A DNA stretch of 5,347 nucleotides from Saprospiraceae bacterium (GTDB taxonomy: Bacteria > Bacteroidota > Bacteroidia > Chitinophagales > Saprospiraceae), in the NCBI GenBank assembly GCA_013002475.1, contig JABDJM010000191.1:1-5347 (forward strand), read 5' to 3'. A model generated the notes under the pieces. That model saw nothing but the letters and a program-made list of their open reading frames with translations. It made no database searches and was not told the origin of the DNA. Of this stretch, positions 1-5,347 are shown piece after piece (position 1 is the first letter of the stretch; each line of letters begins with the position of its first letter). The position numbers and the translations under genes were made by a program.

Positions 1-681
1 AGCATATATGGGGACACAAATCTCTACTGAAATCCATCTTTGGTCACTTGTGGAGGTTAAATTTTGTTTTACATTATTGATCCAATTTTCATGGTTTATA
101 GATATTCCTCCAAATATTTCTAGATCAAATGAATATACGCTAGCTACAAGAAACCCAAGATTAAAGAATTCATCCTCTAATGAATATTGATTCATTAGGG
201 AGTCAATTTTAATTTTCTCCTCAAGGATAAAATGCCAGTTCGAATTATTTGCAACTCCTTTCCCAATTAAAAATCCAGTGATGGTTGTATCCTGGTAATT
301 TGCAAAAGGAATAGAAATCACATTTGGATCATCAAAATTGGACATAGTGAAATCCCAAATAGGGTAGCCTACCTTTTCAATTAATGAAGAAACTAACGTA
401 TTATTTGAATGTAGATTTTGGGTGTACAGATTGTACCTCGCAGCTTCCAAAACAGGATCAATGGATCTGCCCAAGGATAGGTCATCATCTTTTCCAAGAG
501 AAATTCCCTGAAAGAAATCCTTTTCTGGTCCTTCAAGAAAAGGAAGGACGTCAGAACTGAATTCAGTATAGCTTAATGATTGTGGATGATCTAATAAATC
601 GTCCTCTAAACAACCGTTAAATGCGAAAAAGAGAAGGAAAAGAAATAGCCCTAGAAATTGAAAGGTGGTTTTTTGAAGCAT
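1..681 (-). CDS. Partial putative surface lipoprotein (N-terminal 227 codons, runs off left edge)
   Basis: The reading frame is open without a stop from an ATG at 681 down to base 1, giving 227 codons with the C-terminus outside the window. The protein starts with MLQKTT, followed by a very hydrophobic Phe/Leu segment (about residues 7-21) and then FNGC, with Cys24 as the probable lipidated residue. The lipobox is loose (Phe at -3, Asn at -2, Gly at -1) but acceptable for Bacteroidota. The residues after the cysteine (LEDD) are acidic, which fits the known Bacteroidota lipoprotein export signal for display on the outer surface. The mature part is acidic and aromatic-rich, with no repeat and no catalytic motif I recognise. 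A second cysteine (residue 222) lies close to the edge. No purine-rich ribosome site precedes the ATG, as is normal in this phylum. GC content looks lower than in the genes to the right. Lipoprotein status is fairly safe; function is unknown. Confidence 0.8.
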   Translation of the reverse strand, partial: MLQKTTFQFLGLFLFLLFFAFNGCLEDDLLDHPQSLSYTEFSSDVLPFLEGPEKDFFQGISLGKDDDLSLGRSIDPVLEAARYNLYTQNLHSNNTLVSSLIEKVGYPIWDFTMSNFDDPNVISIPFANYQDTTITGFLIGKGVANNSNWHFILEEKIKIDSLMNQYSLEDEFFNLGFLVASVYSFDLEIFGGISINHENWINNVKQNLTSTSDQRWISVEICVPIYA

Positions 682-805
682 TAGGTGATGAATTTGTAAA
701 TAGTAATTATAATGCTACAAAAATGGGGGAAGGGTATTGTTAAATGCAAGATTTCAAAAACATAATTATTTCCATCATTCGATTTTTCGTAATTATTGGT
801 ATTTA
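682..805 (-). other. AT-rich intergenic gap and lipoprotein leader
   Basis: These 124 nt separate the stop of the DUF1905/OmdA gene from the ATG of the lipoprotein gene. The gap is strongly AT-rich and codes for nothing convincing on either strand. It is the only real gap in the window and so the likely site where transcription of the upstream operon ends and that of the lipoprotein gene begins. I see no clear intrinsic terminator: the only paired elements are an all-AT 7-bp inverted repeat (762-768 with 790-796) and a nested 3-bp stem (780-782 with 787-789), neither followed by a proper U-tract. Confidence 0.5.
706..711 (-). promoter_or_regulatory. Possible -10 element (TATAAT) before the lipoprotein gene
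   Basis: Read on the minus strand, bases 711-706 spell TATAAT, 24 nt before the ATG at 681, giving a short predicted 5' leader. There is no matching TTGACA-like box about 17 nt upstream. The usual Bacteroidota promoter (TTTG near -33 and TAnnTTTG near -7) is not clearly present either. In such AT-rich DNA a chance match is likely, so this is only a candidate. Confidence 0.2.
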
Positions 806-1324
806 TTACCCCTTCCGATTAGCCGCCTTAAAGGCTTCATTGAGCAGTTTGAAGTCCAATATGCCCTTATTCCACTTCAGAAAATCCAGGATAACTATAG
901 CTTTTTGTAGTTGCTTTGCCTCTGATTTTGGTTTGCCTATCACATAGATCAGGGATCGTTGTTTTCCTGCAGTCAGGGCATGGAAATAATCCGAGCCCTC
1001 AGGGTCCTGCTCCAGGAGAACCTCAAAGCATTCAGGCATTGCCATGCCGTATTTGCTGGTATCTTCCTCCACTTCGACTTTGATCTTAGATCCTAATGCC
1101 AGACCCAATTTTTTCTGGACATCCTTATTTACATGGATAAAAAACTGTCCATCACCGGTAGAGGTAAAAGCACAATGAATTTTTACCTCGCCATTGAAAG
1201 TGACCACAAGCCGGCTGATACCATTTTTCTTAAAGGCCCGAACGATATCATCCGGTACGATGACATTGTGGCCATAAACTGCTCCTGGCCACCTCTCAAT
1301 TATTCCGGCAAACTTCTTTTTCAT
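806..1324 (-). CDS. DUF1905 / OmdA (YdeI-like) domain protein, 172 aa
   Basis: This is a small cytoplasmic protein with no signal peptide or membrane segment. Residues 1-88 look like DUF1905: a start FAGIIERW, then VIVPDDIVRAF (21-31), a central FNGEVKIH strand, and the typical FFIHVNKDVQKKLGLALGSK stretch (61-80). Residues about 96-172 look like the YdeI/OmdA family (bacteriocin-protection, OmpD-associated): FHALTAGKQRSLIYVIGKPK (114-133) followed by an amphipathic helix. The length suits the two-domain form. The family is named after enterobacterial YdeI/OmdA, linked to antimicrobial-peptide tolerance; the biochemical role is not established and should not be transferred directly. The ATG overlaps the stop of the response regulator as ATGA, so translation is probably coupled and the gene is the last of the operon. 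The domain call is good; the role is open. Confidence 0.85.
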   Translation of the reverse strand: MKKKFAGIIERWPGAVYGHNVIVPDDIVRAFKKNGISRLVVTFNGEVKIHCAFTSTGDGQFFIHVNKDVQKKLGLALGSKIKVEVEEDTSKYGMAMPECFEVLLEQDPEGSDYFHALTAGKQRSLIYVIGKPKSEAKQLQKAIVILDFLKWNKGILDFKLLNEAFKAANRKG

Positions 1325-2076
1325 CCTCGGTAATTTTCAAGGGCTTTCACGACCTCAGGTTTTTTCCTTACTGATACAGGAACATTCTCCCCATTTTTCA
1401 TGACCAAATATCCTCCATCCCGTTTTTCGAAAGCACGTACATATTTCAAGTTCACCAAGTGTGACTGATGTACTCGCATAAAGCTATGCTCCGAAAATAA
1501 TTCATCGAATTTTTTGAGTGTCCTAGTAACGAAGATCTTTTCACCACTCTCAAGAAAAAATTGTGTGTTGTTGTCGAAGGACTGACAACGTGTAATAGAT
1601 TCAATATCCACGATATGCAACCTCTCCATGGTTGGCAGTGAGACTTTACTAGCCAGGGCCTCCGGATTTTTGATTTGGGTCTTTAGAAGTTCAAGGGTTT
1701 CCTGACTTTGGGTGATCTGGCTTTTTGCTTTTGAAACAGCCTTAGTTAGTAGTTCCGGATCGATGGGTTTCAGCAAATAATCTACCGCTGAAAATCGAAA
1801 TGCCTTGAGGGCATACTCGTCATAGGCAGTTACAAAGATGACTCTGGAACTTAGGTCAGGAAGTATTTCCAAAAGATCGAAGCCTGTGTTTTCACCCAAT
1901 CGAATGTCAAGGAACAAGAGATCTGGTTTGGTATTTCTGATCAGCTTGGCTCCTTCGATCACGGATTTGGCCTCGCCCAGGATTTCAACTTCCGGGCAAT
2001 GAGCCTTTAGATCACTTTTCAAAAGATCGAGAGCATCCTGCAGGTCATCTATAAGTACGGCAGATATTTTTTTCAT
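1321..2076 (-). CDS. LytTR-family response regulator, 251 aa
   Basis: This is a two-component DNA-binding regulator, the probable partner of the kinase just upstream. From the ATG at 2076, the receiver domain spans about residues 3-120. It has the acidic pair Asp10-Asp11, phosphoacceptor Asp57 in LFLDIRL, Thr83 in VIFVTAYDEYA, and Lys103-Pro104 in DYLLKPID. A linker (about 121-148) leads to a LytTR DNA-binding domain (about 150-248) with ITRCQSFDNNTQFF, FMRVHQSHLVNLKYVRAF and NVPVSVRKK. LytTR proteins bind direct repeats upstream of target promoters; no such repeat stands out here. A TTG at 2094 could extend the N-terminus by 6 residues and overlap the kinase by 16 nt. I prefer the ATG, 2 nt after the kinase stop, because receivers of this family begin almost directly with the first beta strand. 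One small deviation: Leu12 stands where Glu commonly follows the two Asp. Confidence 0.95.
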   Translation of the reverse strand: MKKISAVLIDDLQDALDLLKSDLKAHCPEVEILGEAKSVIEGAKLIRNTKPDLLFLDIRLGENTGFDLLEILPDLSSRVIFVTAYDEYALKAFRFSAVDYLLKPIDPELLTKAVSKAKSQITQSQETLELLKTQIKNPEALASKVSLPTMERLHIVDIESITRCQSFDNNTQFFLESGEKIFVTRTLKKFDELFSEHSFMRVHQSHLVNLKYVRAFEKRDGGYLVMKNGENVPVSVRKKPEVVKALENYRG

Positions 2077-2078
2077 AA

Positions 2079-5069
2079 TCAAAAGTTCACCCAATAGGGT
2101 AGGAGGATGGTCACCTGGGTTCCCGAGGGAGTTCCATCCTCATAAAGGTCAACTATCTCCAGGCTATTATAGTTTAATCCATTCTTGTAGCTATCTAATC
2201 TTTCAAGCGTGACGTTGATAGCGTGAGACCTGTGTCCGGACTTTTTCTTTTCGGCGGAGGCTTTCCTGCCAATGCCATTATCCAGAATGACACATTTTAA
2301 TAACTGTCCTTGTTTACTAAACTGTACGCTCAATTCCCCTAGGCGATCCAAGCCCTGAAAGCCATGCAAAACTGCGTTCTCTACGAATGGTTGTAGGAGC
2401 ATGGGAGGCAATTCTATCTCCTCGGAATTTATACCAGTTTCCACCTGGAAATCGTATTTGAAATCTTCCGAATGCGAAAATTGTAGCATTTTTAAATACT
2501 GCCCCAAGCTTTCAATCTCATTTTCCAGACTTATCTTCTCTTCCCGACTATTTGAAAGGGTGCTCCTTAATTGTTTTGCAAAGGTGTTTATCTGTGAACG
2601 GGCTTCTTGGGATTTACCAGTAGCGATCAATGAATTGATCGAGTTCAGTGTGTTAAAAATATAATGGGGATTCATCTGAAGTTGGAGGGCCTTCTGCCTA
2701 AGTTCAAGTAGGTTGTTTTCAAGCGAAAGTTTTTCCGCCCGATTTTCGGAACTCCTTGTTCTGGATCGGATGAATGATCTGATAAGTAAAAATCCGATCA
2801 AGCCAATTGTTAGAGCAGCAATTATTTTGAACCAGGCCTTCTGCCATACCGGCGCATTAATTTTGAAGGAGAAGGTTTTTGTTTCTGAAAAGTCCTTTGA
2901 ATTCGTGGTTGCTCTGACCTGGTATTGATAAGCCCCGGGTGCGAGATTGGGATAATTTGCAAGGGTTTGATAGCTGATAGGTGACCATTCTTTTTCAAGA
3001 GGCTGGAGTCTCCATTGGTACCGTACCTGATCGGGAAAGTCAAAGTCTACACCTGAGAAAGAGAATCCTAAATGATTTTCCTTCCAATTCAATTCCAGTC
3101 CCTCCTTAGACTCAAAGAGAGGATTCAATTGAAAACCTGCATCTGTACCTAGGATGGGTTCATAAAAGAGATTGATCCCTGTAATCGATAATTCAGGAAT
3201 TGTCTGGGCTCCCTTTAGCCCACTGGGTTCCACAAATGCAATTCCTTTTTGTCCGAGCAGCCAAAAGGACTGGTCCTCATTAGTTGTCGGATGTTTTCCA
3301 ATGATCGCCCCTGGATCTCCTACCAGGCCTAGGCTGATAAAACTCACTTTCCCTTCCGGACTCAGCTGATCAATTCCTCGTTCATGTCCCAGCCATAAAT
3401 TTCCCCGGGCATCCTTTGAAATTGAAGTAATATTTCTGGAGCGGAGTTGCGAATTTTCTGGAATCCTGGTGAACAATGGATTTTCCTCTCCCATATTTGC
3501 AGAAAGGATTCCTCTGCCAGCCAAACTGATCAGTATGCTTGGATAGCTTTCAAATGACAAATCCAGGATCTCTGTTCCCCTCAAGCCCTCTTCTTCTCCA
3601 AAGAACCTGATTAAGTTTCCTTGCTTGTTAAACTGCAATAGTTGGCCATTTCCCCGGCTTATCCAGGTGTCGTTATTCGGGGCACTAAAAAATTTTCGGG
3701 AATCCACAGCTGCTGCAAATCTAATTTGGTGCACCCCAAAATATTCGTTACTGTCAATTTCTTCGATGTTAATGTAAGCCAGCGGATGACTTTCACTGGA
3801 CACCCACATTTTATCAGGAGCTTGAAAATGCAGCTCGTAGATGTCGGAGGAGGGAAGGCCTTGATTGTCTGTGAAGATCTTGAACAAACCAAGACTATCC
3901 AATAAGGCGATCCCCTTTCCCGCGGTGGCAACCCAAAGGCGGTTTTTATGATCCACTTCAAGATCGCTTATAGGTTGGTCCAGGTATCCTGAATGATTCG
4001 TGTAATCAGAAAAAAGGCTGTCTTTATACTGAAGTAGTTTTCCTGATTCCATGCCGACCCAAAGGACACCATCCTTGTCCTGGCAAACAGAAGTAAGCGT
4101 CCCTGCGGGGAAATCCTCTCCGGCTTTTAAGGTCCCAATTCTGGGTTGAAATAGTTTTAGAAGTCCATCATTTTGTGTTCCAAACCAAAGGTTTTCTTTT
4201 CCGTCAGCATACAGGCTGCTGATCTCGTCAGGGTCGACAGGAAGGTTTTCGACTTTTACCCAGGATGCTGATCCTTCCTCCAAAAAGAACAGCCCGGAAG
4301 CAGCCACAACCCAAAACCTATCCTGAGTAAAAAGGCCATGAATCATCATTCCCGGAAAATCATTTGCTTCTATGTTGGAGACCTTGCCTTTTTCCGGAAA
4401 AAAATAAACAGGGGCTGCGTCTTCAAAGAAGATCAGAAGACTTTCTCCTCCTTGAGGAACAACATTAATAACCTGGTTAGACGGAAGACCATGGTCTGTC
4501 CCATATTGAACGATCTTGTCAATTTGGTTAAGGGAGAAAACACCCTGGGTTGTTGCAATCCAGGTTTTAGAATGGCTCTTTGAGATCTGCCTGATCTCGG
4601 CGTATCGTAGAATCTGACCCTCGTTGAATTCAGAAAGTTCTCCAGTAGTTGTGTTTAATTTCAGAAGACCCTTTTTAGTTCCAATCAGTAAAGTACTGTC
4701 ATTGATCTCTTTGAGTTGGGTAATATTTGCTATGTCTATCTGGAAGTCCACAGTTTCAAATTCCAGCCCATCATATTTTTGCAATCCTTCCTGGGAAGAG
4801 ACCCAAATGTGGCCATCGGTCCCTTGTTCAATTGACAACACAATATTGGACAAGAGACCGTCCTCAGTTTGATAATTTTTGAATTGTGCCCCATCAAACA
4901 GAGCCATTCCCCCTCCGCGGGTCCCAAGCCAAAGCTGGCCCCTGACGTCTTTTTCAATACAAGTAACATGCTGCTGGGCAAGGCCTTGGTCAAGGGAAAA
5001 TGACCAAAAGCCAAATTGTTGGCCCTTTGCCGTCTGAGCAAAGGCCAGCAAGAGAATGAATGAAAGCAA
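2079..5069 (-). CDS. Two-propeller periplasmic sensor histidine kinase (Reg_prop - Y_Y_Y - LytS-type His_kinase)
   Basis: Numbering is from a TTG at 5069 (996 residues). A hydrophobic signal segment (2-11) ends near AKG-QQ (14-18). Residues about 20-620 hold 14 blade-like repeats, enough for two seven-bladed propellers; clear ones carry QLWLGTRGGG (45-54), HIWVSSQEG, NLWFGTQNDG, VLWVGMESG, RLWVATAGKG and NLWLGHERG. A Y_Y_Y domain (about 665-737; Tyr684, Tyr706, Tyr714) precedes a membrane helix (about 746-764) and a short coiled coil. The cytoplasmic kinase has the H-box LQMNPHYIFNTLNSI with His802, the N-box PPMLLQPFVENAVLHGF with Asn898, the G1 box DNGIG (930-934) and a GTQVTILLP end. It lacks the receiver and AraC parts of one-protein HTCS sensors, so it relies on the separate LytTR regulator directly downstream. 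The ligand is unknown; glycans are a common input for related sensors, but nothing here shows it. The start is doubtful: the n-region after TTG has no positive charge, whereas codons upstream (from 5105) encode VKRKAINRIIQF, an ideal n-region, yet no ATG, GTG or TTG lies between the in-frame stop at 5120-5118 and 5069. Confidence 0.95.
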   Translation of the reverse strand: MLSFILLLAFAQTAKGQQFGFWSFSLDQGLAQQHVTCIEKDVRGQLWLGTRGGGMALFDGAQFKNYQTEDGLLSNIVLSIEQGTDGHIWVSSQEGLQKYDGLEFETVDFQIDIANITQLKEINDSTLLIGTKKGLLKLNTTTGELSEFNEGQILRYAEIRQISKSHSKTWIATTQGVFSLNQIDKIVQYGTDHGLPSNQVINVVPQGGESLLIFFEDAAPVYFFPEKGKVSNIEANDFPGMMIHGLFTQDRFWVVAASGLFFLEEGSASWVKVENLPVDPDEISSLYADGKENLWFGTQNDGLLKLFQPRIGTLKAGEDFPAGTLTSVCQDKDGVLWVGMESGKLLQYKDSLFSDYTNHSGYLDQPISDLEVDHKNRLWVATAGKGIALLDSLGLFKIFTDNQGLPSSDIYELHFQAPDKMWVSSESHPLAYINIEEIDSNEYFGVHQIRFAAAVDSRKFFSAPNNDTWISRGNGQLLQFNKQGNLIRFFGEEEGLRGTEILDLSFESYPSILISLAGRGILSANMGEENPLFTRIPENSQLRSRNITSISKDARGNLWLGHERGIDQLSPEGKVSFISLGLVGDPGAIIGKHPTTNEDQSFWLLGQKGIAFVEPSGLKGAQTIPELSITGINLFYEPILGTDAGFQLNPLFESKEGLELNWKENHLGFSFSGVDFDFPDQVRYQWRLQPLEKEWSPISYQTLANYPNLAPGAYQYQVRATTNSKDFSETKTFSFKINAPVWQKAWFKIIAALTIGLIGFLLIRSFIRSRTRSSENRAEKLSLENNLLELRQKALQLQMNPHYIFNTLNSINSLIATGKSQEARSQINTFAKQLRSTLSNSREEKISLENEIESLGQYLKMLQFSHSEDFKYDFQVETGINSEEIELPPMLLQPFVENAVLHGFQGLDRLGELSVQFSKQGQLLKCVILDNGIGRKASAEKKKSGHRSHAINVTLERLDSYKNGLNYNSLEIVDLYEDGTPSGTQVTILLPYWVNF

Positions 5070-5101
5070 GAATTGAATGATCCGGTTTATGGCTTTTCTT
5101 T

Positions 5102-5347
5102 TTACATGGGTTTTGAGCTAATCGGGCTACCTGAAGAATAAAGGGCCAACTCCTCCCTTTGGGGAGGACCTTCCTTTGGCTCCAAGATACAAACGGCTGT
5201 GGTCTTGCCATTTATTTTAAGGCCAGGCAAAACAGTGCCATTTTCCATTGGATAACTAGTGGATTTAAATCGCCACCTAACCTTGGATGCGTTAACCCCT
5301 AATTCTTGTAATTGCTGAGAAAGTTCCTCCTGATTATTGATCCATGC
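5102..5347 (-). CDS. Partial unrecognised protein (C-terminal 81 codons, enters from right edge)
   Basis: The minus-strand frame is open from base 5347 to a TAA at 5104-5102, so the N-terminus and start lie outside the window. The visible part begins AWINNQEELSQQLQELG, a polar, helix-like stretch. It continues with KVRWRFKSTSYPMENG, then a likely beta region (VLPGLKINGKTTAVCILEP), and ends in a Ser/Pro-rich tail closing in SSKPM. I do not recognise the family. It has no hydrophobic segment and one cysteine (residue 53). The frame has varied, sensible amino-acid use and ends 32 nt before the kinase TTG, or overlaps the better upstream kinase n-region, so it is probably the preceding operon gene and may be functionally linked. 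With only 246 nt seen, a chance open frame or decayed gene tail cannot be fully excluded. Confidence 0.6.
   Translation of the reverse strand, partial: AWINNQEELSQQLQELGVNASKVRWRFKSTSYPMENGTVLPGLKINGKTTAVCILEPKEGPPQREELALYSSGSPISSKPM
5145..5180. repeat. GC-rich imperfect inverted repeat before the kinase gene
   Basis: TCCTCCC (5151-5157) and GGGAGGA (5162-5168) form a perfect 7-bp stem around the 4-nt loop TTTG. Flanking GCCAA (5145-5149) and TTGGC (5176-5180) add an outer 5-bp stem, separated by an unequal internal loop (1 nt against 7 nt). It lies inside the last codons of the partial upstream gene, about 75-110 nt before the kinase TTG. No T-tract follows on the minus strand, so it is not a standard intrinsic terminator. 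It could be an mRNA processing or attenuation hairpin, or simply a coding coincidence. Confidence 0.45.

Noticed and set aside
762..796. Inverted repeat after the DUF1905/OmdA stop as a transcription terminator
   Set aside because: The outer stem is only A and T (7 bp) with a 21-nt loop, the inner stem is 3 bp, and no U-run follows closely; too weak to call.
744..947. Plus-strand 67-codon open frame with a hydrophobic start
   Set aside because: Most of it is antisense to the well-supported DUF1905/OmdA gene, and its start lies in AT-rich gap DNA; composition and position suggest chance.
2077..2094. TTG at 2094 as the start of the response regulator
   Set aside because: It would add residues ahead of the first receiver strand that the family does not usually carry; the ATG at 2076, 2 nt after the kinase stop, fits better.
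2079..2400. Degenerate kinase domain
   Set aside because: The H-box has Tyr where Phe is usual (NPHYIFN) and the region before the last box is slightly unusual, but His802, Asn898, DNGIG and the final GTQVTILLP are present, so the kinase looks intact.
3642..3961. Overlapping open frames on both strands inside the kinase gene (87 and 100 codons)
   Set aside because: They are other-frame readings of the propeller coding region, with no domain, no start context and atypical residue use.
4990..5211. Minus-strand 73-codon frame beginning MARPQPF that spans the junction of the upstream gene and the kinase
   Set aside because: It overlaps the better-supported ends of both neighbouring frames and is rich in Pro, Lys, Trp and His in the manner of a shifted frame.

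Overview
The window looks like chromosomal DNA of a Bacteroidota member, most likely Cytophagales (Cyclobacteriaceae/Algoriphagus-like). The evidence is a periplasmic two-propeller (Reg_prop) sensor fused to a Y_Y_Y domain and a LytS-type histidine kinase, a separate LytTR response regulator, a DUF1905/OmdA protein, a lipoprotein with an acidic export-like signal after its cysteine, and the lack of Shine-Dalgarno sequences. This placement comes from gene content; no search was run.

All supported genes lie on the minus strand, so transcription runs from right to left. In that order they are: (1) the last 81 codons of an unrecognised gene, from the right edge (5347) to 5102; (2) a 996-residue sensor histidine kinase, 5069-2079; (3) a LytTR response regulator, 2076-1321, starting 2 nt after the kinase stop; (4) a 172-residue DUF1905/OmdA (YdeI-like) protein, 1324-806, overlapping the regulator stop by ATGA; (5) an AT-rich 124-nt gap; (6) the first 227 codons of a probable surface lipoprotein, from 681 to the left edge. 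Genes 1-4 are packed tightly enough to be one operon. Gene 6 has its own leader and visibly lower GC, so it is probably a separate unit.

Inferred joint function: the propellers sense something in the periplasm, and the signal crosses one membrane helix to the cytoplasmic kinase. The kinase autophosphorylates at His802 and passes phosphate to Asp57 of the LytTR regulator, which then binds DNA. The translationally coupled DUF1905/OmdA gene may be an accessory or output of this pathway. The input signal and target promoters cannot be read from the window.

Points for a second look: the kinase has no ATG or GTG at a sensible position; a GC-rich inverted repeat lies just upstream of the kinase; two edge-truncated genes (1-681 and 5102-5347) are easy to miss; and the TCS-DUF1905/OmdA coupling is unusual. 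I found no mobile element, CRISPR array, RNA gene or clearly new system.
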